Shown: positions 1-7,174, counted from the stretch's first letter. The stretch is 9,745 nt of DNA from Synechococcales cyanobacterium PMM_0002 (GCA_949127925.1 CASBQX010000006.1:1-9745), one strand, 5' to 3'. Numbers and translations are program-made. The notes: generated by a model from the sequence alone, not told the origin.

Positions 1-327
1 ATTTAGGCTCCACGGGATGACCCACCGCAGAGTGTTAAACCTTCCCTGATTATGATGGTTGCAGACATTCAGGCTGGCGGCTTTTGCCACAGTTCTATTG
101 TAACACAAGTCATGCTCTGTATGCGTTTTAACCGTTTGCTAATCATGAAGATAGTGTGTTCACGATTGGCGCTATCCTCCTCCCTCTCTGCGAGACGTTA
201 CGCGAACGCCTTTGGCATTGGTCAGAGGATGCACCCTCACTCACGCGCCTTTCATCCCGGCGCTCACCTGGGTACAGGTAGAACGTGGGGCTTCCCATCT
301 ATAAGCTAACTTGAAACCCAGAGTTTT
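1..327. other. Intergenic region without a supported gene
   Basis: I see no credible gene here. The only long open frame (52-309, plus) has no domain-like sequence or ribosome site and a composition typical of chance translation. The stretch contains a Pho-box-like sequence near 33-57 (see findings), an interspersed repeat at 184-209, and a small hairpin at 266-279 (ACCTG-GGTA-CAGGT). It may be the upstream flank of a gene lying to the left of the window. Confidence 0.5.
184..209. repeat. Cyanobacterial short interspersed repeat
   Basis: The segment reads CTCTCTGCGAGACGTTACGC followed by GAACGC. I recognise it as a variant of the short TCTCTGCGAGACGCTNCGCGAACG-type repeat scattered in intergenic DNA of many cyanobacteria. 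Only one copy lies in this window, so repetitiveness is inferred from memory of the family, not shown here. Its function is unknown. Confidence 0.5.
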
Positions 328-362
328 CCCTCACCCTTTTCATGTATGCCGAAGGCTTTAAG

Positions 363-382
363 CCCTCTCCTTAGGGAGAGGG
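363..382. repeat. GC-rich hairpin CCCTCTCC/GGAGAGGG
   Basis: CCCTCTCC (363-370) and GGAGAGGG (375-382) form a perfect 8-bp stem with the 4-nt loop TTAG. This is the motif that starts the widespread cyanobacterial CCCTCTCC...GGGTGAGGG interspersed repeat. It is part of the larger inverted-repeat element. Confidence 0.7.
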
Positions 383-403
383 ACTTTGAAAGCTTTTCCG
401 GCT

Positions 404-426
404 CCCCTCGCCCTTTGGGAGAGGGG
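404..426. repeat. GC-rich hairpin CCCCTCGCCC/GGGAGAGGGG
   Basis: CCCCTCGCCC (404-413) pairs with GGGAGAGGGG (417-426) around a TTT loop, with a single G-A mismatch. It is followed by CTGGGGGTGAGGG, the usual end of this cyanobacterial repeat type. Read on the minus strand it encodes SPHPQPLSQRARG, a translation commonly seen when such repeats are miscalled as proteins. Confidence 0.7.
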
Positions 427-470
427 CTGGGGGTGAGGGCTAAAACTACAGTTCTCAACGTGGACTTGGT

Positions 471-632
471 TTAGCCATGCAACCCAGCCGGGACTTGCAC
501 TAAAATCGCCTGCAATTGATCGCCGTCTAACGCCTCTGTCTCCAGCAAAATTTGGGTGGTAGATTTTAGCAAATCGCGATTGAGTTGCAGAATATCTAAC
601 GCCCGAAGATGGGCAAGGGGAGACGAATCCAA
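471..632 (-). pseudogene. Relic resembling the FtsH protease C-terminus
   Basis: A 53-codon minus-strand frame ending at TAA (471-473) contains RALDILQLNRDLLKS followed by LLETEALDGDQLQAIL. This matches the helical end of the FtsH (AAA+ zinc metalloprotease) peptidase domain, where a pattern like A-x-x-IL-xx-NRD-LL ... LLE-x-E-xLDGD-xL is typical. Only this tail is present: there is no Walker A/B, SRH or HEXXH zinc motif, and the frame is closed by a stop at 660-662 inside the repeat arm, so no protease can be made. The residues before LDSSPLAHLR come from the repeat. I interpret it as a gene remnant truncated by, or captured in, the inverted-repeat element. The match is from recognition of the motif and has not been tested by a search. 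Confidence 0.55.
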
Positions 633-694
633 AAGCTCTAGCCCCTTCTGGGAAAGGGCTTAAAGCCTTCGGCATACATGAAAAGGGTGAGGGC

Positions 695-719
695 TACAGA
701 AGTGGGATGCACTCCTGTA
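695..719 (-). terminator. Stem-loop downstream of secA, candidate terminator
   Basis: TACAGAAGTG (695-704) and CACTCCTGTA (710-719) pair over 10 bp, with one G-U in the minus-strand RNA, around a 5-nt loop. It begins 14 nt past the secA stop codon. No U-tract follows, which is common for cyanobacterial transcript ends. The inverted-repeat element starts immediately beyond it. Confidence 0.5.
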
Positions 720-733
720 AACCTAACAACCCG

Positions 734-3535
734 TTAAACCAGCTCAGAGGGTTGCACCACGGGTTGTGGCTGTGGCTGGAATTGGAACAGCGAGTAAACC
801 ACGTTGCGGCGGATGTCGGTCATCATGGCGAGGAAGAGTTCGTAGCCCTCGCTCTTGTATTCGATCAGCGGATCTTTTTGGCCATAGCCGCGCAGCCCGA
901 TCGCCTCACGCAGCGCTTCCATCTGTTGCAGGTGTTCGCGCCACAGCGTGTCAATCTGCTGCAAGATAAAGAACCGTTCGGCCTGACGCATCAGACCCGC
1001 CGAGACACCGTCAACCTGGGATTCTTTCATGTCGTAGGCGATCCGCACATGCTCGTGCAGGAAGGTTTTAATTTCACCCACCGACAGTTCTTCGAGCTGG
1101 CTGGGTTCTAAGTCGGCGAGAAGGTAAACAAATTCTTTGACCTTGTTTACCATTTTTTCCAGTTCCCACTCTTCGGGCGGCAGGTCTGGATTGATATAAG
1201 CTCCGACGATATCGTCCATCGTGAGTTCGGCATACTTAATCACCTGCTCTTTCAGATCTTGCCCCTCTAGCACCCGTCGCCGCTCGGCATAGATGGCACG
1301 ACGCTGATTGTTCATCACTTCGTCGTACTCAAACACCTGTTTGCGGATGTCGTAGTAGTAGGTTTCAACTTTCTTTTGCGCTCCTTCTAGCGATCGCGTC
1401 AACATGCCCGACTCAATCGGCATATCTTCTTCGACCCGGAACACGTTCATGAGGCTGGCCACGCGATCGCCGCCAAAAATCCGCAGCAGGTTATCTTCCA
1501 GGCTAAGGAAAAAGCGGGTGGAGCCAGGGTCACCTTGGCGTCCGGCGCGTCCTCTCAGCTGGTTGTCAATCCGTCGCGACTCATGGCGCTCGGTGCCAGT
1601 CACGTGCAGTCCGCCCAGCTTAACTACCTCATCATGCTCAGTGCTGGTATACACTTCATACTCGTGCCGAATCAAATTGTAGGCGTCCCGCAGCTTCAGA
1701 ATCGCCGGATCATCACTCGGAGCTTTTTCTGAAGCAGTGGCCAGCCGATCTTCGGCTTCCAGTTCAGACAAGGAGCGCTCTCCATACTGTTTCACCGCCA
1801 AATCTACCGCGTCTTTCAATAAACGCTCCGCTTCGGCTGAAATCTTAATCGGGAATAAGTCAGCCGAGACTTTCCAGGTTTTTTGCTTACCGCCGGCAAA
1901 ACCCTGACCGCCACTGCGGCCACCCGGCATCACCCGGTTTGCCCCAAAGCTAGCCTCATCCTCGGGCTGCACAATCCGGGGCATAAAATATTCGCGGACT
2001 TTCAAGCGCGCCATATATTCGGAGTTGCCACCCAAAATAATGTCCGTACCGCGTCCGGCCATGTTAGTGGAAATGGTGACGGTGCCTTTACGGCCTGCTT
2101 GGGCAATAATTTCTGACTCGCGTTCCACGTTTTCTGGCTTGGCATTGAGCAGATTATGGGATACTTTTAGCTCACTTAACAGGCGGGACAACACTTCCGA
2201 CTTCTCAACGCTAGTCGTACCCACCAGCACCGGACGCCCGACTTCGTGCATCTCAGAACATTCTTGGGCAACGGCTTTCCACTTAGCAATCTCGGTTTTG
2301 TAAACCACATCCGACAGATCGTGTCGCCCGGTTATGCGATTGGTCGGAATGATGGTGACTTCTAGTTTGTAAATTTTTTCAAACTCTGCTTCTTCTGTCT
2401 TGGCGGTGCCTGTCATGCCCGCTAATTTGGGGTAGAGCAAGAAGAAGTTTTGGTAGGTGATGGTGGCCAGGGTTTGGGTTTCGGGCTGAATCTCCACCCG
2501 CTCTTTGGCTTCAATCGCCTGGTGCAGACCATCGCTCCAGCGACGACCGGGCATCACTCGCCCGGTGAACTCGTCCACAATCACAATCTCGTCATCGCGA
2601 ACAATGTAGTTCACATTTTTGATGAACAGTTCTTTGGCCTTGATGGCGTTAAAAATATAGTGCGCCCATGGATCCTTTGGATCAAACAGATCGCTCACAC
2701 CCAGCGATTGCTCAGACGTAATATACCCTTCGTCTGCCAACAGCACATTGCGCTGCTTCTCTTCTACTTCGTAGTGCCCATTCGGGTCGTCTTCGTTGGC
2801 CTTGCGCTGTAGCTGAGTCGCAACCTCTGCCGCCCGCGTATATTTTTCGCTGGGGCGCTCCACCTGACCAGAAATGATTAGCGGTGTGCGGGCTTCATCG
2901 ACCAGCACCGAATCTACTTCATCAATGATGCAATAGTTAAACGGGCGCTGCACGACTTCTTGCATGGACGTGGCCATGTTGTCGCGCAGATAGTCAAATC
3001 CAAGTTCGCTGTTGGTGCCGTAGGTAATGTCGCAGGCATAATTTTTTTGGCGCTCAGTGGGGTTCATCCCCGACTGAATTAGCCCAACGCTAAGCCCCAA
3101 GAACCGATGAACTTGCCCCATCCATTCCGCATCTCGTCGAGCCAGATAGTCGTTGACGGTAATAACATGCACGCCCTTACCAGAAATAGCGTTCAAGTAA
3201 GCGGGTAGGGTGGCAACCAAGGTTTTGCCTTCACCCGTCTTCATTTCAGCAATTTGGCCGTTGTGCAATACCATGCCGCCTAGCATCTGCACATCAAAGT
3301 GGCGTAAGCCGAGTACCCGTTTGCCAGCTTCTCGCATCACGGCAAATGCTTCGGGTAGCAGGTCGTCTAGCGTTTCACCTTTCTCTATCCGCTGCTTAAA
3401 CTCGCCTGTCTTGCCGCGTAGCTCGTCGTCAGACAACGCTTGCATATCGGATTCTAACAGCCTAATTTCTGCCACATCGGGCTGATATTTCTTGAGTTTG
3501 CGTGCGTTGGGGTCACCCAGCAGAGTCTTCAACAT
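734..3535 (-). CDS. secA: Preprotein translocase ATPase subunit SecA
   Basis: The 933-residue protein is the ATP-driven motor that pushes unfolded preproteins through SecYEG; in cyanobacteria it serves both plasma and thylakoid membranes. Visible motifs in order: Walker A MKTGEGKTL (98-106); TYGTNSELGFDYLRDNM (171-187); Walker B DEVDS (205-209) continuing into VDEARTPLIISG; LAGMTGTAKTEEAEF (371-385); NBD2 TISTNMAGRGTDIILGG (487-503); and the LHVTGTERHESRRIDNQLRG/RAGRQGDPGS arginine-finger region in the 640-690 range. The length is that of a full SecA. The tail ends in QPQPQPVVQPSELV and lacks the C-terminal CxCx8C[H/C] zinc motif of proteobacterial SecA, as expected for cyanobacterial and plastid SecA. 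The start is ATG with no obvious Shine-Dalgarno. It lies 172 bp downstream of the cytochrome gene on the same strand and could be partly co-transcribed, though it has its own candidate promoter. Confidence 0.98.
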   Translation of the reverse strand: MLKTLLGDPNARKLKKYQPDVAEIRLLESDMQALSDDELRGKTGEFKQRIEKGETLDDLLPEAFAVMREAGKRVLGLRHFDVQMLGGMVLHNGQIAEMKTGEGKTLVATLPAYLNAISGKGVHVITVNDYLARRDAEWMGQVHRFLGLSVGLIQSGMNPTERQKNYACDITYGTNSELGFDYLRDNMATSMQEVVQRPFNYCIIDEVDSVLVDEARTPLIISGQVERPSEKYTRAAEVATQLQRKANEDDPNGHYEVEEKQRNVLLADEGYITSEQSLGVSDLFDPKDPWAHYIFNAIKAKELFIKNVNYIVRDDEIVIVDEFTGRVMPGRRWSDGLHQAIEAKERVEIQPETQTLATITYQNFFLLYPKLAGMTGTAKTEEAEFEKIYKLEVTIIPTNRITGRHDLSDVVYKTEIAKWKAVAQECSEMHEVGRPVLVGTTSVEKSEVLSRLLSELKVSHNLLNAKPENVERESEIIAQAGRKGTVTISTNMAGRGTDIILGGNSEYMARLKVREYFMPRIVQPEDEASFGANRVMPGGRSGGQGFAGGKQKTWKVSADLFPIKISAEAERLLKDAVDLAVKQYGERSLSELEAEDRLATASEKAPSDDPAILKLRDAYNLIRHEYEVYTSTEHDEVVKLGGLHVTGTERHESRRIDNQLRGRAGRQGDPGSTRFFLSLEDNLLRIFGGDRVASLMNVFRVEEDMPIESGMLTRSLEGAQKKVETYYYDIRKQVFEYDEVMNNQRRAIYAERRRVLEGQDLKEQVIKYAELTMDDIVGAYINPDLPPEEWELEKMVNKVKEFVYLLADLEPSQLEELSVGEIKTFLHEHVRIAYDMKESQVDGVSAGLMRQAERFFILQQIDTLWREHLQQMEALREAIGLRGYGQKDPLIEYKSEGYELFLAMMTDIRRNVVYSLFQFQPQPQPVVQPSELV

Positions 3536-3584
3536 GGCGAGAATGCGCTATTTGTGAACAAAGGATTTGAAGCGATGTAGTTTC

Positions 3585-3590
3585 ATTGTA
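3585..3590 (-). promoter_or_regulatory. Candidate secA -10 element (TACAAT)
   Basis: The minus strand reads GCTACAATGAAAC, giving a good -10 hexamer TACAAT about 50 nt upstream of the secA ATG. No recognisable -35 lies 16-18 nt upstream (that stretch is C-rich), so this is only a weak prediction. Confidence 0.3.
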
Positions 3591-3707
3591 GCGGAAGGAG
3601 GATGAGGGGTTGGGGGGTAGTGTGCTGTTTTAGAATTTGATTTTTCGTGCCCAGAGCGTCGGGAAATCTAGTTTTTAAGCGGGGCTAAATAGCTTCTCAA
3701 GTTCGCC

Positions 3708-4370
3708 CTAAGGAGCATTGTCCCAGGCGGGAGTCAGGCGGCGAAAGTTGAACTCTAGCGCCGCAGGATGACAGGTCAGACAACTGCCAAACGAGGCGGG
3801 GCTGGGTAAATCTACACGGGGGTGCAGAGCTTTAAAGGGGCGAGATGCTTCAAACCGCGTTGGCAGGGTTTCGCCTTGAATGGCAGGGCGGGAATAGTTG
3901 CGCAAATAGTTCCACAGAATTAGCCGGGATGGATCTTGCAGTGGGGTAATTTGCACGCCGTAGTGTTGGGCGTTTTGCACAATATAAGCCCAACTTTGAG
4001 TCGGTAGTATGGCTGGCGGTGCAGCCAAGTGGCAGGTGGCACAGTTTTGGAGGTAGACCTGCTGTCCTAGCTGAAACTGCTGGGGCACAGCATCGACCGT
4101 ACCAATGGCGGGCGGAACCGCAGCAGTGGCGGTAGTCGCAGAGGCCGCTGGCAAGGGTGGCGTTGTGGCGCGGGCTAGGCCCCAACCCAGCGTCAGGCTC
4201 CAGCACAGTAGCATTAGGGGTAAGAGCAGCGATCGCCCTCTCACACCCTGCGTTAGAGCCTGCGTCACTCCCTGCGTTAGAGCCTGACGACGCCAACCCC
4301 ATTGCCGATTCGAGAGCCATTTAAGTATAAATAATTTGAATGAAGAAAATTTAAGTAGCAACCGATGCAT
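3708..4370 (-). CDS. Exported diheme c-type cytochrome (DHC-like)
   Basis: The 220-residue product has two heme-attachment motifs, CATCH (110-114) and CLTCH (197-201). The spacing of about 85 residues and the layout (LGQQVYLQNCATCH, then W-x-x-I and NYLRNYSRP, then a second CxxCH near the end) resemble the diheme cytochrome c (DHC) family, a small soluble electron carrier. A hydrophobic segment at about 47-66 (LLLPLMLLCWSLTLGWGLARA region) followed by an Ala/Pro/Thr-rich linker fits a Sec signal or membrane anchor, placing the hemes in the thylakoid lumen or periplasm. The start is uncertain. ATG at 4368-4370 has AGAGGA 12 nt upstream but gives an unusually long basic lead with the duplicated ALTQGVTQALTQGV. 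A GTG at 4242-4244 (residue 43) would give a normal signal peptide, MRGRSLLLPLMLL. The electron-transfer partner is not indicated by the neighbours. The gene runs divergently from mreB and precedes secA. Confidence 0.8.
   Translation of the reverse strand: MHRLLLKFSSFKLFILKWLSNRQWGWRRQALTQGVTQALTQGVRGRSLLLPLMLLCWSLTLGWGLARATTPPLPAASATTATAAVPPAIGTVDAVPQQFQLGQQVYLQNCATCHLAAPPAILPTQSWAYIVQNAQHYGVQITPLQDPSRLILWNYLRNYSRPAIQGETLPTRFEASRPFKALHPRVDLPSPASFGSCLTCHPAALEFNFRRLTPAWDNAP
4246..4286. repeat. 24-bp-period tandem duplication in the cytochrome gene
   Basis: CCCTGCGTTAGAGCCTG occurs at 4246-4262 and again at 4270-4286, a period of 24 bp. It encodes the repeated ALTQGVTQ stretch just before the hydrophobic signal segment of the cytochrome. 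The period is a multiple of three, so the frame is kept. It either lengthens the N-terminus or lies in the 5' leader if the downstream GTG is the real start. Confidence 0.75.
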
Positions 4371-4396
4371 ATCAGGTGTAATTCCTCTTCAACACT

Positions 4397-4426
4397 ATCC
4401 TGGCTATCGTAATCCTGGCTATCGTG
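4397..4426. repeat. 15-bp tandem duplication
   Basis: ATCCTGGCTATCGTA (4397-4411) is followed directly by ATCCTGGCTATCGTG (4412-4426), 14 of 15 bases identical. It lies 27 bp upstream of the predicted cytochrome start on that gene's promoter side. Confidence 0.85.
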
Positions 4427-4982
4427 GCTCAAACCCCTCTGAAGCTTTGCTACTCCGCTAGCATCACCATTATGCAGCCATTCTACGGGGAGTCAGCCGT
4501 TCTCATCTGAGATTAAGTCTGAAAAGACAAGCCTGAAAAAGTACCTAAGAAGCAGTAAAGCTGAAAAACATCTGCACAAAATTGAATTGACGTATTATGA
4601 GGCTGGAACTTCTGGGGTCTCGATGCGTCTGTTGCCTATCGGTTCTTGCAACACATCACCCTGACTCACATTTTTAACCTAAATTCAACCTACAGTTTAT
4701 CTAGATCGATATCTGACCCGTCAACCCCCTGCGGTAGGGCGATCGCAGCCCTCACCATCAAACGATATGCAGTATAAGTACCTATCACTTTTGAAGTTTG
4801 ATCAATTTTGAGTGGTACTGTTTTAGAATGTGCTACTTATTCTTTAGAATAATTGCGCTACGCACAAACGATCGTATTTCCAACCTGACCAGTTTGCTTT
4901 CTTCATCTCCAGTGCATCTACTTATCCCTCGGGCAATCTCTCAGGCCAACCCTTAACCATTGCTCTCATCCCAGCCTGCAAC

Positions 4983-5019
4983 CTTGCCCAAGTAAATCTT
5001 GCCCAAGATCCAAGTAAAT
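4983..5019. repeat. Partial 15-bp tandem duplication with a third half-copy
   Basis: CTTGCCCAAG occurs at 4983-4992 and 4998-5007 (period 15 bp), and CCAAGTAAAT occurs at 4988-4997 and 5010-5019. The pattern is a decayed duplication of CTTGCCCAAGTAAAT. It lies about 180-210 bp upstream of mreB. Confidence 0.7.
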
Positions 5020-5061
5020 ATTTAGGGAAATCTAGGTTGGGTTTGCACAAACCACACAAAT

Positions 5062-5092
5062 TTGACTAGACGGTTGATAAAAATCGTAATAG
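5062..5092 (+). promoter_or_regulatory. Candidate mreB promoter (TTGACT ... CGTAAT/TAATAG)
   Basis: TTGACT (5062-5067) matches the -35 consensus in five of six bases. A 17-nt spacer leads to CGTAAT (5085-5090), or a 19-nt spacer to TAATAG (5087-5092); neither -10 is perfect. The predicted transcript would carry a roughly 100-nt leader before the mreB GTG. This is sequence resemblance only. Confidence 0.3.
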
Positions 5093-5196
5093 AATCCACA
5101 CGGCTAGCCTTATTTTTGTGAATGCGATCGCTTCAATGTCAATTTATGCCAATATGCCAAGAACCAGATTTTTAGTTTTGGGAGCTGAGTAAGCTA

Positions 5197-6240
5197 GTGG
5201 GACTGTTTAAACGTTTTTCGCTGTCGCGGGACATGGGTATCGATCTAGGTACCGCCAATACCCTTGTGTATGTTTCTGGTCGAGGAATTGTCCTCCAGGA
5301 ACCCTCAGTCGTTGCAATTGACCAAAATCTAAAGGTTCCACTAGCAGTCGGGGAAGAAGCTAAGAAAATGCTAGGGCGGACACCCGGAAACGTAGTGGCC
5401 CTTCGTCCGCTGCGCGATGGGGTAATTGCCGACTTCGACACCGCCGAACTGATGCTGAAGCACTTCATCCGTCGCGTCCATGAAGGACGGCAGCTGGTCT
5501 CGCCTCGGATTGTGATTGGCATTCCCAGTGGCGTCACAGGAGTAGAGCGGCGAGCTGTGATGGAAGCGGCCACGCAGGCGGGTGCTCGCGATGTGTACTT
5601 AATTGATGAACCCGTGGCAGCGGCGATCGGGGCAGGCTTACCCGTGGCCGAACCCACCGGAAACATGATCATCGATATTGGCGGTGGCACCACAGAAGTA
5701 GCCGTACTGAGCTTACAAGGCACCGTGCTCAGCGAATCTGTCCGGGTAGCTGGCGATGAGCTAAGCGAAGCCATTACCCAATACATGAAAAAGGTACACA
5801 ACCTAGTTATTGGGGAGCGCACCTCCGAAGAAATCAAAATCGTAGTTGGGTCGGCCTATCCGATTGATAACCACGATGAAATTGCCATGGACGTGCGGGG
5901 CTTGCACCTGCTTTCTGGTTTACCGCGCACGGTTTCTGTGAAAGCGCCCGAAATTCGTGAAGCCATGGCAGAGCCACTCTCTGTTATTATCGAAGCCGTC
6001 AAGCGCACCTTAGAGCGCACGCCTCCCGAGCTGGCAGCCGACATTATCGATCGAGGTATCATGCTCGCAGGCGGGGGTGCCTTGCTCAAGGGGTTAGATA
6101 CTCTGATTAGTCACGAAACTGGCATCGTGGTTCACGTTGCCGCCGACCCTCTTAGCTGTGTGGTGTTGGGAACAGGTCGAGTGCTAGAAAACTTTAAACA
6201 GTTGGAGCGGGTGTTTAGCGGTCACTCGCGCAGCATGTAG
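5197..6240 (+). CDS. mreB: Rod shape-determining actin homologue MreB
   Basis: The 347-residue protein is the bacterial actin that forms membrane-bound antiparallel filaments and positions the cell-wall elongation machinery. Visible actin-fold motifs: phosphate-1 DLGTANT (16-22); GIPSGVTGVERRAV (108-121); the DEPVAAAIGAGLP segment (137-149); phosphate-2 DIGGGTTEVAV (160-170); and the adenosine motif LAGGGALLKGL (290-300). The length is standard for the family. The start is GTG at 5197, chosen because MGLFKRFSLSRDMGIDLGT matches the usual MreB N-terminus, including the short hydrophobic/basic membrane-binding lead. GGGAG lies about 12 nt upstream. An ATG at residue 13 would remove that lead. 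It is first in the mreBCD cluster, with mreC starting 88 bp downstream. Confidence 0.98.
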   Translation: MGLFKRFSLSRDMGIDLGTANTLVYVSGRGIVLQEPSVVAIDQNLKVPLAVGEEAKKMLGRTPGNVVALRPLRDGVIADFDTAELMLKHFIRRVHEGRQLVSPRIVIGIPSGVTGVERRAVMEAATQAGARDVYLIDEPVAAAIGAGLPVAEPTGNMIIDIGGGTTEVAVLSLQGTVLSESVRVAGDELSEAITQYMKKVHNLVIGERTSEEIKIVVGSAYPIDNHDEIAMDVRGLHLLSGLPRTVSVKAPEIREAMAEPLSVIIEAVKRTLERTPPELAADIIDRGIMLAGGGALLKGLDTLISHETGIVVHVAADPLSCVVLGTGRVLENFKQLERVFSGHSRSM

Positions 6241-6328
6241 CAGGATGGGCTGGAGGGGGGATAGAAGGGATCATTGAGAAGGTTACCAACTCAGCTTAGG
6301 AACCTTAGTGTAGAAAATAGTGGGTTGA

Positions 6329-7174
6329 ATGTATATATTCCGTCGCTGGTGGGACAGACATGCACTTACGTTGGGGCTAGCTTGCCTAGCCCTCAGTACC
6401 GCATGGTTATTGAGGCAAACGCAGAGTGCGGTTGTCCTTGAGTTGTATCAGCGATTAACCCTCCCCTTTCAAGCTGCTGGCTCCCCTCAAGCAGCGATTT
6501 TAGCCAACGCTCAGGTTGAGGAATTACAGCAGCGGTTAACTGAGCTAAAAAATCAAAATTATCAGCTACAAAAACTTTTAGACTACAAAGCTGTTCAACC
6601 CGCAACCGCCATTGTGGCACCCATCGTTGGACGTAGCGCCGACCATTGGTGGCAGCAGGTTACCCTAGGGCGAGGTAGCCAGCAGGGAATTAAGGTAGGG
6701 GCTGTAGTATCGGGAACGGGAGGCGTTGTGGGTCGGGTAGTCCAGGTGACTCCAAACACCAGCCGAGTTTTACTTGTCAGTGACCCAACCAGCCAAGTGG
6801 GGGTGACAATCAGCCGCTCTCGCCATATGGGCTATTTGCGAGGACTGTCGGGCAATCGAGCCATCATGGAATTTTTTGATAAGGTTCCCGATGTGCGGCC
6901 TGGAGACGTTGTTTCTACCTCATCGTTTAGTCAGCTGTTTCCACCAGGGCTGGCAGTCGGAAAAATTGAATCGGTCGATTTTGGCAAAAGCCCTGCTCCC
7001 GAAGCAGTCATTGAATTGTCTGCCCCCCTCAGCTATTTAGAGTGGGTGGTGGTGACGCCGAGCACAACCACTCCTCCACCTCAGAGCGAGCCTCAGCTTG
7101 ATCTGCAATCTGATCTCCAGTCTGACTTGCAAACCGATCTGATTCCATTTGCACCCACAGGATTAACTCCGTGA
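6329..7174 (+). CDS. mreC: Rod shape-determining protein MreC
   Basis: The 281-residue bitopic membrane protein links MreB and the cell-wall synthases (PBP2/RodA) in the elongasome. Visible parts: a short cytoplasmic lead MYIFRRWWDR; one membrane segment at about 12-29; a coiled coil at about 57-87 (VEELQQRLTELKNQNYQLQKL); and the beta-rich periplasmic domain at about 94-244, with signatures GRSADHWWQQVTLGRGSQQGI (split around 101-121), VVSGTGGVVGRV and LLVSDPTSQVGV. The domain ends at SAPLSYLEWVVV. A 37-residue Pro/Gln/Asp-rich tail follows, with the repeat LDLQSDLQSDLQTDL (about 257-271), which is low in complexity and probably disordered. The start is ATG with only a weak purine-rich site upstream. 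The stop overlaps the mreD start by 4 bp, indicating translational coupling. Confidence 0.96.
   Translation: MYIFRRWWDRHALTLGLACLALSTAWLLRQTQSAVVLELYQRLTLPFQAAGSPQAAILANAQVEELQQRLTELKNQNYQLQKLLDYKAVQPATAIVAPIVGRSADHWWQQVTLGRGSQQGIKVGAVVSGTGGVVGRVVQVTPNTSRVLLVSDPTSQVGVTISRSRHMGYLRGLSGNRAIMEFFDKVPDVRPGDVVSTSSFSQLFPPGLAVGKIESVDFGKSPAPEAVIELSAPLSYLEWVVVTPSTTTPPPQSEPQLDLQSDLQSDLQTDLIPFAPTGLTP

Larger units (their letters stand above)
328..693. repeat. Inverted-repeat-bounded element (39-bp perfect arms)
   Basis: Positions 328-366 and 655-693 are exact reverse complements over 39 bp (left arm begins CCCTCACCCTTTTCATG). Inside each arm the similarity continues in degenerate form up to an AGCTTTT-like block (left about 391-397, right about 630-637 on the other strand), so the related arms are about 70 bp long. 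The interior holds two GC-rich hairpins on the left and an FtsH-like coding relic on the right. No transposase is present, so this could be a MITE-like non-autonomous element or two oppositely oriented copies of an interspersed repeat. I see no clear target-site duplication directly outside the arms. It sits just past the 3' end of secA. Confidence 0.7.
4371..5196. other. 826-bp intergenic region between divergent cytochrome and mreB genes
   Basis: No convincing gene, tRNA or known RNA family is visible. The region is AT-richer than its neighbours and contains a 15-bp tandem duplication (4397-4426) and a second, partial one of the same period (4983-5012). It also holds small hairpins at 4501-4512 (TCTCA-TC-TGAGA), 4517-4528 (GTCT-GAAA-AGAC) and 4736-4752 (AGGGC/GCCCT), two HIP1 octamers, and an 8-bp tandem TATGCCAA (5145-5160) close to the mreB start. 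Promoters for both divergent genes must lie here. It is long enough for an unannotated small RNA, but nothing specific supports one. Confidence 0.5.

Noticed and set aside
52..309. 85-residue plus-strand open frame
   Set aside because: No recognisable motif, crosses an interspersed repeat, and has no supporting start signal.
358..675. 105-residue minus-strand open frame
   Set aside because: It is a translation of the GC-rich repeat (SPHPQPLSQRARG and similar) and is out of frame with the FtsH-like relic; no domain or ribosome site.
3554..3565. Palindrome-like TTTGTGAACAAA upstream of secA as an operator
   Set aside because: Only a 4-bp stem, single copy, and not matching a known cyanobacterial operator such as LexA.
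5172..5837. 221-residue minus-strand open frame
   Set aside because: Antisense shadow of mreB; Ser/Arg/Thr-rich composition typical of reverse reading of a real gene.
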